Counted from the first letter of the stretch, positions 7,215 through 14,527 are shown. The stretch is 19,408 nucleotides of DNA from JANLUX01 sp031366005 (GCA_031366005.1 JANLZB010000018.1:1-19408); one strand, 5' to 3'. Translations and numbers: made by a program. Notes: generated by a model not told the origin, from the letters alone.

Positions 7215-7796
7215 TTAATGAATCCAATCAGTTATAAGGGGATGATAATAATCTTTACTTGCAACACCTTCCCAAATTTCGTCCTTAGGCGCGTGTATTG
7301 AACTTTTCGTTATCACTTCATTTTTCACCAAGTTAACTTTTGAGATTCTATTCTCACCATCAGATTCGGTTGTAGTGTAAATAATTTTTTTGTCTTTGCT
7401 TATCGCAAAAAAATATCCAGGAAATTCAAGCCATTCTCCCTTCTCATTAAGGTAAATAAAGTTGCCGTTATTTTCACTGCATATTGCAATCAAATAACAA
7501 TTTTCTAAAGGTTGTATCATTGGAATATAAAACCCTGACTCGCTATTTGTTTGTCCCAAATACTTCTCTTTACTCTTTCCATTATAAAATATTTCTTTAA
7601 GCCAAATATCACATTCATTAAGAAGTGTATCTCTCACAATGGTTACTTCAACCGAAAAGTTTTTCAATTCAGTCTTAATTATTCTTGCTGTATGCATTGT
7701 GCTATCAAACTTAAAAGTAGTATAACTATAATCAACAGTTTGTGCCCATGAAGTACCGCAAAAGAAAAACAGAGTTATAAAAATTCGAGTAAGCAT
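7215..7796 (-). CDS. Exported protein of unknown function at the end of the bat operon
   Basis: About 193 residues from the ATG at 7796. I chose this start because it gives a clean signal peptide (MLTRIFITLFFFCGTSWAQ, cleavage after AQ); an upstream ATG at 7829 would put 11 extra residues in front. The mature part is a run of short beta-strands (for example WLKEIFYNG, FYIPMIQPLENCYLIAICSENNG, ENRISKVNLVKNEV) without cysteine pairs or catalytic motifs I recognise. It may be a beta-sheet or partial propeller fold, but that is inference. The longer frame starts 9 bases after the batC stop, so it is probably co-transcribed as the last gene of the operon, in the place where batD usually lies. No T9SS tail is present, so it likely stays in the periplasm. 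Confidence 0.7.
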   Translation of the reverse strand: MLTRIFITLFFFCGTSWAQTVDYSYTTFKFDSTMHTARIIKTELKNFSVEVTIVRDTLLNECDIWLKEIFYNGKSKEKYLGQTNSESGFYIPMIQPLENCYLIAICSENNGNFIYLNEKGEWLEFPGYFFAISKDKKIIYTTTESDGENRISKVNLVKNEVITKSSIHAPKDEIWEGVASKDYYHPLITDWIH

Positions 7797-7838
7797 ATAC
7801 TTGAGTTTTATTTCGAAATAAATTAACAATCAACCAAC

Positions 7839-8567
7839 TCACCAATCCTTCTCCGGATTTCCACTCGAAGCATCAAACTTCTTTGCTAATTTCTTCTGAA
7901 GATTTTTTTCATCATTCTTCAATGCCTGCAACATTCTTTCTGCATCTTCCTTAGAAATTTTTGGTTTTTGTTGCTGCTGCTGTTGTTTATTATCAGCCTG
8001 TTGTTTCTGTTGTTGGTCTTTATTTTCCTTTTGTTGTTGATCTTTCTGCTGTTGCTGTTGTTTATTCTTATCCTTATTATCCTTGTTGTCTTTGTTCTTA
8101 TCGTCTTTATTTTGTTGTTGCTGCTGTTGTTGCTGTCTTAATTTAGATAATGCATAAGATAAATTGTAGCGCGATTGTTCATCTTTAGGATTCAGCTTCA
8201 AAGCATTTTTATAGGCATCCACACTTTCCTGGAATTTATCAGATTTTAATAAAGAGTTTCCCAGATTATAATAAGCATTCTGCTGTGCTTCCTTGTCATT
8301 TTTAAGTGCCGCACTTCCTGAATAATATTTGGCAGCTTCCTCTAATTTATCCTGGCGATACAATGCATTTCCTAAATTATAATTTGCTTCATACGAGTGA
8401 TCATTCTTCTCCATTCCCTTGCGGTAATTCAACTCAGCGTCAGAATATTTTTTTTGTTTGTATTCTTTATTTCCTTCGCGGATGAGTGATCGTTCGTTTT
8501 GTGCAAATATGTTTAGCGATAGAAAAACTACTATTGTTAAAAGTAAACTATTTTTTTTAAGTGACAT
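7839..8567 (-). CDS. batC: BatC-like tetratricopeptide repeat protein
   Basis: A 242-residue exported protein. Residues 1-22 are a signal peptide ending in FAQ. Three tetratricopeptide units follow (about 25-58, 59-96 and 97-131, with YNLGNALYR, YYNLGNSLLK and DAYKNALKLNPKDEQSRYNL), then a low-complexity stretch of Gln, Lys, Asp and Asn (about 145-200) and a charged C-terminal helix (ISKEDAERMLQALKNDEKNLQKK). This layout is that of BatC, which with BatA and BatB forms a periplasmic/membrane assembly linked to oxygen and stress tolerance in Bacteroides. The poly-Gln runs are encoded by CAA/CAG repeats and could vary in length. It follows batB after a 119-base gap. Confidence 0.85.
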   Translation of the reverse strand: MSLKKNSLLLTIVVFLSLNIFAQNERSLIREGNKEYKQKKYSDAELNYRKGMEKNDHSYEANYNLGNALYRQDKLEEAAKYYSGSAALKNDKEAQQNAYYNLGNSLLKSDKFQESVDAYKNALKLNPKDEQSRYNLSYALSKLRQQQQQQQQNKDDKNKDNKDNKDKNKQQQQQKDQQQKENKDQQQKQQADNKQQQQQQKPKISKEDAERMLQALKNDEKNLQKKLAKKFDASSGNPEKDW

Positions 8568-8674
8568 TTCAATTTTTAAGTGCTATTGTGTGTTACAAGA
8601 ACTTTTATCGTTATCAAACTTTTTATTCACTATTACACAAGTTTCTTTCAGAATGACAATCAGCGTGAGTTTTA

Positions 8675-8695
8675 AATTCTTAATTCTTAATTCTT
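8675..8695. repeat. Period-7 array at the 3' end of batB
   Basis: Three perfect copies of AATTCTT in a row, with a degenerate fourth on either side. The array covers the batB stop codon, so the last codons of batB (KN, stop) are written by the repeat. Just downstream on the transcript, 8642-8658 carries a degenerate match to the palindromic repeat found at 11801-11961. Confidence 0.7.
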
Positions 8696-9736
8696 CATTT
8701 GATTCTTCACTCCAAACAAATTTAGTCGTGTAAACCATTTGCTTTTCTTTTCACCCAATAAAAACTCAAGAAGAAATAAAAACAGCGCTGCACTCAGGAA
8801 ATACTGAAACTGATTTTCATAATCTGTAAACATTTTCGCCTGAAATTCTTTTTTATCTAACGCATTTATCTCTTTCAAAATTATATCGAGTCCATCATCA
8901 CTGTTGGATGCACGCACAAATTTTCCTTTTCCTGCTTCGGCAATTTCCTGTAATGCTGTCGCATCTAATTTGGTTAGTACAGTCTGTCCATTATTATCCT
9001 GGCGGAAGCCTACACGTACACCATTGTTATAAATAGGTATAGGTGCTCCTTCGGGTGAGCCCATTCCGATGGTATAAATTTTCATTCCCTGTTCAGCTGC
9101 TTTCTTTGCTGATTCCACAGCGTCATCTTCATGATTTTCTCCATCAGTAATAATGATTATAGCACTGTGTTTTTTCGAGCTATCTGAGAAAGCAGAAGCA
9201 GCCATTTCAATAGCAGCACCGATCGCTGTGCCTTGTCGTGGTACAATATCGGGTTCCACAGTGGAGAGAAATAACTTAGCAGCCCCGTAATCAGTTGTGA
9301 TTGGCAATTGCATATAAGCGTCACCTGCAAATACAACTAATCCGATTCTGTCACCTTGCAATTTATCAATCAATCTTGATATTGCCTGCTTGCTTCTTTC
9401 CAAACGGTTAGGACGAATATCTTCTGCCTTCATGCTGTTTGAAACATCAAGGGCAATCACAATGTCAGCTCCTTTGCGTTTTACTTCTTCCAGTTTCGAT
9501 CCGATTAATGGTCCGCAAACAGCAGCCACCATAAAAGCAAAAGCAAGCATAAGTAAACTGAATTTCATTCCGGGTCGTGAAATAGAAACATCAGGAAATA
9601 ATTTTCTTATCATGGGCATTTCTCCAAAACGCCTTAATGCTTTTTTCTTCCATCGTTTCATTATCCAATAAGAGATAACAAATACCGGCAGCAGTGCAAA
9701 TAGGTAAATAAATTCAGGATATGTTAAACGAAACAT
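8687..9736 (-). CDS. batB: BatB-like von Willebrand factor A domain membrane protein
   Basis: A 349-residue inner-membrane protein. Transmembrane helices near 8-26 and 58-79, then a VWA domain (about 90-290) with an intact metal-ion-dependent adhesion site: Asp97, Ser99 and Ser101 in DVSNSMKAEDI, a threonine in PITTDYG, and ITDGEN. A last helix near 313-329 anchors the C-terminus. BatA and BatB proteins are paired VWA proteins that assemble at the membrane, with the MoxR ATPase of the operon acting on them by analogy with other MoxR-VWA pairs. The gene follows batA after a 107-base gap containing an octamer array. Confidence 0.9.
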   Translation of the reverse strand: MFRLTYPEFIYLFALLPVFVISYWIMKRWKKKALRRFGEMPMIRKLFPDVSISRPGMKFSLLMLAFAFMVAAVCGPLIGSKLEEVKRKGADIVIALDVSNSMKAEDIRPNRLERSKQAISRLIDKLQGDRIGLVVFAGDAYMQLPITTDYGAAKLFLSTVEPDIVPRQGTAIGAAIEMAASAFSDSSKKHSAIIIITDGENHEDDAVESAKKAAEQGMKIYTIGMGSPEGAPIPIYNNGVRVGFRQDNNGQTVLTKLDATALQEIAEAGKGKFVRASNSDDGLDIILKEINALDKKEFQAKMFTDYENQFQYFLSAALFLFLLEFLLGEKKSKWFTRLNLFGVKNQMKN

Positions 9737-9785
9737 GATTTATCTGCGAATACGAATTGATACGAATTTACGAAGGAGTACTTTT

Positions 9786-9825
9786 AACAATTTAACAATT
9801 TAACAATTCAACAATTTAACAATTT
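9786..9825. repeat. Five tandem copies of an 8-base unit between batA and batB
   Basis: AACAATTT is repeated five times without a gap, with a single T to C change in the third unit, then a partial AAC. It lies in the batA-batB gap of the operon. The unit length is 8, unlike the 7-base arrays elsewhere. As a near-perfect short tandem array in a transcribed spacer it could change length by slippage. Confidence 0.9.
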
Positions 9826-9843
9826 AACTAAGCAACCAATCAT

Positions 9844-10848
9844 CTACGGAAGATTCCGCAGCCATGTATAACGCAGAAATAATTCCAATGCTATCAGCAC
9901 ACATGCGGCTAATAACCATGGAAGATATTCTTCGGTATAACGTTTAAATTCTGTTACTTCAATTTTTGTTTTCTCCAGCTTATCAATTTCCTGGAAGATA
10001 GCTTGCAGCTTTTTATTGTTTGTTGCCCTGAAATATTTTCCATCTGTTGAATTGGCAATTTGTGTCATCAGGTCCTCATCAATCTGCACTTCCATGTTTT
10101 GATATTGTGTGCCGAATGGAGTCTGAACAGGATAAGGAGCCATTCCTTTAGTTCCAACACCAACAGCATACACTCTGATGCCAAATGTCTTAGCAATTTC
10201 ACCTGCAGTTAATGGAGGAACACTGCCCATGTTGCTCACACCATCAGTTATCAGAATTACTGCTTTGCTTTTTGTTTTGCTGTCCTTCACACGGGCTACC
10301 GCAGTTGCAAGTCCATCACCGATAGCTGTGCCGTCCTGCAACATACCTGGTTTAATATCCTGCATCAGGTTTTTCAAAACAGCATGATCAGAAGTTATAG
10401 GGCACTGCGTAAAACTCTCTCCGCTAAAAATTACTAAACCAATTAAATCATTTGGACGTCCTTCAATAAAATCCAATGCAACACGCTTGGCTGCTTCAAT
10501 TCTGTTTGGTTTAAAATCCTCAGCCAGCATACTGGTTGAAATATCCAAAGCAATCACAATTGAAATTCCTTCAGTGGTAACATTGGAACCGCGTGAGCTG
10601 GATTGCGGCCGTGCTAAAGCAACAATCATCAAACATACCGCAAGTATGCGAAGTACAATTGGAAAATTTAATAACCGCTGACGTAATGTAGGACGATAAT
10701 TCCTAAATGCTTCTGTGCTGCTGATAAGAATACGCGGACGGTGATGACGCTTGAATTTCCAGTAGTAAAAAATCATTAATGGAACCAGAATAAAAAGCCA
10801 GAAGAATTGCGGATGCTTAAATGTTACATCATTAAAATAACTAAGCAT
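9844..10848 (-). CDS. batA: BatA-like von Willebrand factor A domain membrane protein
   Basis: A 334-residue inner-membrane protein. Helices near 15-31 and 62-79, then a VWA domain with an intact MIDAS (Asp102, Ser104, Ser106 in DISTSMLAEDF; PITSDH; ITDGVSN), and a C-terminal helix near 308-326. The DUF58 protein and MoxR encoded upstream are the usual partners. The ATG lies inside the end of the preceding gene (8-base overlap) and is preceded by a strong Shine-Dalgarno site, so translation is likely coupled. It is clearly a paralogue of batB, with the same layout of helices and VWA domain. Confidence 0.92.
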   Translation of the reverse strand: MLSYFNDVTFKHPQFFWLFILVPLMIFYYWKFKRHHRPRILISSTEAFRNYRPTLRQRLLNFPIVLRILAVCLMIVALARPQSSSRGSNVTTEGISIVIALDISTSMLAEDFKPNRIEAAKRVALDFIEGRPNDLIGLVIFSGESFTQCPITSDHAVLKNLMQDIKPGMLQDGTAIGDGLATAVARVKDSKTKSKAVILITDGVSNMGSVPPLTAGEIAKTFGIRVYAVGVGTKGMAPYPVQTPFGTQYQNMEVQIDEDLMTQIANSTDGKYFRATNNKKLQAIFQEIDKLEKTKIEVTEFKRYTEEYLPWLLAACVLIALELFLRYTWLRNLP

Positions 10849-11962
10849 GCTTCACCTCCTCTTTTGATAGCTCTGGCTTTGGTAAAGCTACTTGTGCATT
10901 TGCATTTACAAACTGCAATGCATCTCTCATGCTTTGCTCATTCTCATTTGCAATGGGTTGTGCTTTTGCAAACTTTACCATGTCAGCCAGCAGGAGCATT
11001 GTTGCTAAATGCTCTCTGGATGCATTGTTTAATTGCAGAGCAAATGAATGCTGTAATATTTCATCGGTTGTGAGCTCCATTGCATTCACGCTCCAGCGAT
11101 GTTCAATAAACTGGCGTATGATATCAGTTAATCGTGTGTGATAAGATTTGAAATTTCCCTGCTGCCATACTTTTTCTGCATCTAACTTTTGTAATTCTTC
11201 CAAAGCAATTTCATGTGCAGGACGTGCAGGAATTTTTTTCTCAAAAACTTTTAGAGGACGATTTTTTCTTTTCTGATAGAAATAATATCCAACCAATGCA
11301 GCTAACAATATTCCCAGTACACCTAAAACCCATGGAAGATAATCACGCCAGGTGAGAGGAACTTCCACCACTCCGCGGATATCCTTAATAGGTTTGGTGG
11401 TATCCACAGGAACTGTGAAAACAGAAATCAAAAGCGGATTTGTTTCTGCAACTTTTTGCGCAGTATCACCATTATTAAAAAATTCAAATGGCGGAATTAC
11501 AAAATAACCTGAGTCATAAGCGGAAAGGGTAAGCATTTGCTTACGTTGAAGAATAGTTGCATCTGAATTTTTTACAGTATCAATATTTCCTTTTTCAATA
11601 ATTTCAATTTTACCGATTGAATCAGGTAACTGAAACCAGGGAATATTAAGCGTACGGTTTTGTTTTAACTCAACTTCAAGATGAACAGGTTGTCCGACAA
11701 AAATTTTATTGGAATCAACTTTTGCTGTAGCTATTGATTGTGCATTTGATTGAAATGAGATCAGAAATGATAGAACAACGATTAAACTATTTCTGATGTT
11801 ATTCAGGAGGAAACTATTTATAGGTTTCCGAAAAAGGAAGGTTTGAAACAAAAATTGCTTTTTATCTTCTATCAAACGTTCCTGCGTATTCTTAAATAGT
11901 TTCCTCCTGAATGACAAAAGGCGCTGTTCTGTACTCTTAAATAGTTTCCTCCTGAATGACAT
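10841..11962 (-). CDS. Membrane-anchored BatD-like protein of the bat operon
   Basis: 373 residues as read from the ATG at 11962. A hydrophobic export segment (about 56-72, ending QSNAQ) is followed by a periplasmic beta-rich domain (77-205) that resembles the Ig-like domain of BatD (KIFVGQPVHLEVEL), a transmembrane helix at 208-228, and a cytoplasmic helical part (SYHTRLTDIIRQFIEHRW and following). A protein of this layout commonly sits between the DUF58 gene and batA in Bacteroidota. The first 50 residues are odd: they are translated from a palindromic repeat and contain the 15-residue units MSFRRKLFKSTEQRL and LSFRRKLFKNTQERL. They put the signal segment too far from the N-terminus. No other ATG exists before residue 143; a TTG at codon 38 (11851) is the only reasonable alternative. 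The true start is therefore uncertain. Confidence 0.75.
   Translation of the reverse strand: MSFRRKLFKSTEQRLLSFRRKLFKNTQERLIEDKKQFLFQTFLFRKPINSFLLNNIRNSLIVVLSFLISFQSNAQSIATAKVDSNKIFVGQPVHLEVELKQNRTLNIPWFQLPDSIGKIEIIEKGNIDTVKNSDATILQRKQMLTLSAYDSGYFVIPPFEFFNNGDTAQKVAETNPLLISVFTVPVDTTKPIKDIRGVVEVPLTWRDYLPWVLGVLGILLAALVGYYFYQKRKNRPLKVFEKKIPARPAHEIALEELQKLDAEKVWQQGNFKSYHTRLTDIIRQFIEHRWSVNAMELTTDEILQHSFALQLNNASREHLATMLLLADMVKFAKAQPIANENEQSMRDALQFVNANAQVALPKPELSKEEVKHA
10853..10860 (-). promoter_or_regulatory. Strong Shine-Dalgarno site of batA
   Basis: The minus strand reads AGGAGGTG, four bases then the batA ATG (AGGAGG to ATG spacing 6). This is a full anti-SD match inside the end of the upstream gene. 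Shine-Dalgarno sites are rare in Bacteroidota and the other starts here lack one, so it suggests that high or coupled expression of batA is selected. Confidence 0.65.
11801..11961. repeat. Long palindromic repeat plus direct repeat over the start of the BatD-like gene
   Basis: TAAATAGTTTCCTCCTGAAT occurs at 11893-11912 and again at 11938-11957 (45 bases apart; 26 bases identical including flanks), and its exact reverse complement is at 11801-11820. Inside, 11835-11846 and 11872-11883 pair with one mismatch, so 11801-11912 folds as one 112-base imperfect hairpin. The 45-base direct repeat adds exactly 15 codons and keeps the frame open. The layout suggests a mobile palindromic (REP- or MITE-like) element with a duplicated end. 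Confidence 0.85.
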
Positions 11963-11971
11963 TTCTCTTCG

Positions 11972-12847
11972 TTAAAATCTTCTTTCGCGTTTCTTAAATA
12001 AGTTGATCAATAAAGGCACATAGTTTTGATCAGTACGCATGGTAGTGAAATCAACTCCGCTACGATTGAGTAATTCAATTGTCTGGCGATCATTTTGTTT
12101 CCACCATAAATTGTAATCACGCCTTGCATTTATGTTAGAGGTATCCATCACACTTACATCACCTGTTTCGGCATCCGTAAAACGTACAAGACCGATGTCA
12201 GGCATTTCTGCTTCGCGTTCATCATAAATACGTATGGCAGCCATGTCATGTTTTTTAGATGCAATCTTTAAAGCATCTGCATATCCTTTGCCCATGAAAT
12301 CAGAAATCAAAAATGCAATGCTTCGTTTTTTAATCATGTTATTAAAGTATCGTATCGCACCTCCGATGTCAGTTCCTTTTGATTCAGGTTCCAGGTTAAT
12401 GAGCTCGCGAATAATGCGAAGGATATGCGACTTACCTTTTTTAGGAGGAATAAACTTTTCAATTTTATCACTGAAAAAAATTACTCCTGTTTTATCGTTG
12501 TTTTCAATTGCTGAGAATGCAAGCACTGCGCATAACTCTGTAATCAGATCACGTTTGAATTGTTTGCGTGTTCCAAAAGCACCACTTCCACTTACGTCAA
12601 CCAATAACATTACGGTAAGCTCGCGCTCTTCTTCAAAAATCTTTACGTAAGGATGATTAAAACGCGCAGTAACGTTCCAGTCGATGCTGCGGATATCATC
12701 ACCATGCATGTATTCACGCACTTCACTAAAAGCCATACCACGTCCTTTGAACGCACTATGATATTCACCTGAAAATATCTGTGCAGACAATCCGCGCGTT
12801 TTGATCTCAATCTTGCGGACTTTCTTTAATAGCTCTGTGGTCTCCAT
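11972..12847 (-). CDS. DUF58 domain protein of the MoxR-bat operon
   Basis: A 291-residue protein with the DUF58 signature (GRGMAFSEVREYMHGDDIRSIDWNVTAR in the first quarter, split here only by residue numbering 36-62) and a VWA-like fold with MIDAS-type DVSGSG (Asp84, Ser86, Ser88). There are no transmembrane helices, so it is cytosolic. DUF58 genes almost always sit next to moxR and are thought to be partners of the MoxR ATPase; the biochemical role is not settled. It is followed after 9 bases by the BatD-like gene, and preceded by a 105-base gap filled with a heptamer array. Confidence 0.9.
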   Translation of the reverse strand: METTELLKKVRKIEIKTRGLSAQIFSGEYHSAFKGRGMAFSEVREYMHGDDIRSIDWNVTARFNHPYVKIFEEERELTVMLLVDVSGSGAFGTRKQFKRDLITELCAVLAFSAIENNDKTGVIFFSDKIEKFIPPKKGKSHILRIIRELINLEPESKGTDIGGAIRYFNNMIKKRSIAFLISDFMGKGYADALKIASKKHDMAAIRIYDEREAEMPDIGLVRFTDAETGDVSVMDTSNINARRDYNLWWKQNDRQTIELLNRSGVDFTTMRTDQNYVPLLINLFKKRERRF

Positions 12848-12850
12848 TTT

Positions 12851-12949
12851 CAGTCTTCAGTCTTCGGTCAACAGTCATCAGTCTTCAGCCGGCAACAGCT
12901 ATTCCTGCTGACTGCTGACTGCCTACTGCCTACTGTGAACTGCCTACTT
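12851..12949. repeat. Inverted period-7 array between moxR and the DUF58 gene
   Basis: The left half (12851-12899) is about six to seven units of the CAGTCTT type. The right half (12905-12949) is about six units of the CTGCCTA type, which reads as CAGTAGG or CAGTCAG on the opposite strand. The two halves are thus head-to-head arrays of a CAGTnnn heptamer and can fold on each other. They fill the intergenic gap exactly, leaving both coding ends intact. Confidence 0.85.
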
Positions 12950-12952
12950 TCT

Positions 12953-13939
12953 TTACGGTACTTCAACAACGTTTAACACTTCATTAATCACCTCATCCTG
13001 TGTTATGTTTTCAGCTTCTGCTTCATAAGTTAAACCAATACGATGACGCATTACATCATGGCTGATTGCCCGCACATCTTCAGGGATTACATAACCTCTG
13101 CGTTTGATAAATGCATACGCTTTTGATGCAAGAGCGAGATTAATACTTGCACGTGGTGATCCACCATAACTTATGAGTTGTTCTAACTTTTTAAGATTTG
13201 CATCTTTTGGAAAACGTGTTGCAAAAACAATATCTAAAATATATTTCTCAATTTTTTCATCCATATAAACTTCGCGAACAGCATTGCGTGCTTTTAAGAT
13301 GGAATCAGGATTTAAAATATGATTAATTGTTTTTTGTTCGCTTGAGAGATTCTGGCGGATGATTAATCTTTCTTCTTCCTTGCTCGGATAACCAATCACT
13401 ACTTTCAACATAAAACGATCAAGCTGCGCCTCAGGCAATGGATAAGTTCCTTCCTGTTCAATGGGGTTTTGGGTTGCTAAAACAAGGAATGGTTCTACCA
13501 GCTTAAAGGTTTCATCACCGATGGTAATCTGTCTTTCCTGCATGGCTTCAAGCAAAGCACTCTGCACTTTTGCAGGCGCACGGTTGATCTCATCAGCCAG
13601 AATAAAATTAGCGAAGATGGGTCCTTTGCGAACTGTGAATTTTTCATCACGCTGGTTGTAAATCACTGTGCCGATCAAATCAGCAGGTAAAAGATCAGGA
13701 GTGAATTGCAATCGGCTGAAGCGTGCATTGATTGCTGATGCAAGCGATTTAATGGCGAGTGTTTTTGCAAGGCCCGGAACTCCTTCGAGCAATATATGAC
13801 CGTTGCTGAGCAATCCTATCAGTAAACGATCGAGCATGTATTTCTGACCGATTATTGCTTTGCCTAATTCAATGTTGAGCAGCTCGATAAAAGCGCTTTC
13901 CTGTTGAATTTTTTCGTTGATTTCGCGTATGTCCATCAT
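12953..13939 (-). CDS. moxR: MoxR-type AAA+ ATPase
   Basis: A 328-residue cytosolic AAA+ protein, first gene of the bat operon. Walker A GVPGLAKT (53-60), Walker B ILADEINRAP with Asp116 and Glu117, sensor 1 LATQNP near 154, and a C-terminal AAA lid with the ISYGGSPRASINLALASKAY motif near 232 (shown here in part as GGSPRASINLA). MoxR ATPases act as chaperones that help mature or remodel partner complexes containing VWA proteins, which fits batA and batB downstream. Two ATGs lie in tandem (13939 and 13936); either gives the same protein bar one residue. Confidence 0.95.
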   Translation of the reverse strand: MMDIREINEKIQQESAFIELLNIELGKAIIGQKYMLDRLLIGLLSNGHILLEGVPGLAKTLAIKSLASAINARFSRLQFTPDLLPADLIGTVIYNQRDEKFTVRKGPIFANFILADEINRAPAKVQSALLEAMQERQITIGDETFKLVEPFLVLATQNPIEQEGTYPLPEAQLDRFMLKVVIGYPSKEEERLIIRQNLSSEQKTINHILNPDSILKARNAVREVYMDEKIEKYILDIVFATRFPKDANLKKLEQLISYGGSPRASINLALASKAYAFIKRRGYVIPEDVRAISHDVMRHRIGLTYEAEAENITQDEVINEVLNVVEVP

Positions 13940-13966
13940 GGTTTTTCAGGATAAAATTTGGAGGTG

Positions 13967-13974
13967 CAAGTATA
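13967..13974 (-). promoter_or_regulatory. Possible -7 element of the moxR-bat operon
   Basis: The minus strand reads TATACTTG, one mismatch from TAnnTTTG. Transcription would start near 13962, about 23 bases before the moxR ATG. No clear TTG is seen at the -33 distance. It is the only plausible promoter found close upstream of the operon. Confidence 0.4.
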
Positions 13975-14107
13975 ACTGAATTTTTATGAAAGGGTTGTGA
14001 AATTGATAGTTAAAAGGTTGTTAAAAAAATTATACAATAAGGCGGTTAAATTCTTTTTTGAGTTGCTGAAATAAAAGGCATTGAAAAATAATTATCAAAC
14101 AAAACAG

Positions 14108-14287
14108 ACGCAGATTAACAGATGGGAACAGATTTTTATGAAGATTAATCAAACTAATTCGTACACTCTGAACATACGCTTATTTGACGGCAAACAAAAA
14201 TTTGGTGAATTAATTTTCGGATAAGTGTTAATCATGCCGTAGGCAAAAATCTATTCTAATAATCTGTTCCCATCTGTAAATCTGCGT
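14108..14287. repeat. Inverted-repeat-bounded element, copy B (180 bp)
   Basis: The left arm 14108-14134 starts ACGCAGATTAACAGATGGGA and pairs with the right arm 14261-14287 with one mismatch in 27. The arms are the same as those of copy A at 6495-6662 over 23 bases. The 126-base core is unrelated to that of copy A and includes its own smaller inverted pair (ACGGCA and TGCCGT). There is no coding potential. Confidence 0.85.
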
Positions 14288-14479
14288 ATTGATTTATTCC
14301 GCCTCTTTTTTACTGTGAATGAAGTCATAACGTTATCAATAAAAAAAATGAGGGGGAAAATTCTGACGACTGGAAAATTTCCACCACAACAAAAAAAATT
14401 TAGCCCATAAAACATATTTTATTGTTCGGTGAACACTATTAATTTACTTCTATTTTTACAACGTAAATAAAATTAAGGC

Positions 14480-14521
14480 AATCATTAATCTAAAATCGTA
14501 AATCTAAAATCATTAATCAAA
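14480..14521. repeat. Period-7 array in the gdhA leader
   Basis: Six consecutive 7-base units of the AATCTAA or AATCATT type fill 14480-14521 and end six bases before the gdhA ATG. All begin with AATC; the last three bases vary. It probably forms most of the 5' untranslated leader. Confidence 0.8.
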
Positions 14522-14527
14522 AAAAAC

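Larger units (their letters stand above)
13940..14527. other. 588-base divergent intergenic region between moxR and gdhA
   Basis: No coding frame that looks real lies here. It holds the possible moxR promoter near 13970, the inverted-repeat element copy B at 14108-14287, an A/T-rich stretch, and a heptamer array directly before gdhA. For gdhA, TATTTTTA at 14451-14458 is one base from the -7 consensus, but the nearest upstream TTG (14422) is 26 bases away, so its promoter is not settled. Confidence 0.7.

Noticed and set aside
7797..7829. The longer N-terminus of the exported protein after batC
   Set aside because: Starting at 7829 buries the signal peptide 11 residues in; the internal ATG at 7796 gives a normal one.
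11801..11961. A short CRISPR array
   Set aside because: Only two direct copies plus one inverted copy, spacing 45 bases with similar spacers, in-frame coding sequence and no cas genes.
12234..12650. A 138-codon plus-strand open frame
   Set aside because: It lies opposite the DUF58 gene, has low-complexity serine/methionine-rich composition and no start context; it is a shadow of the real gene.
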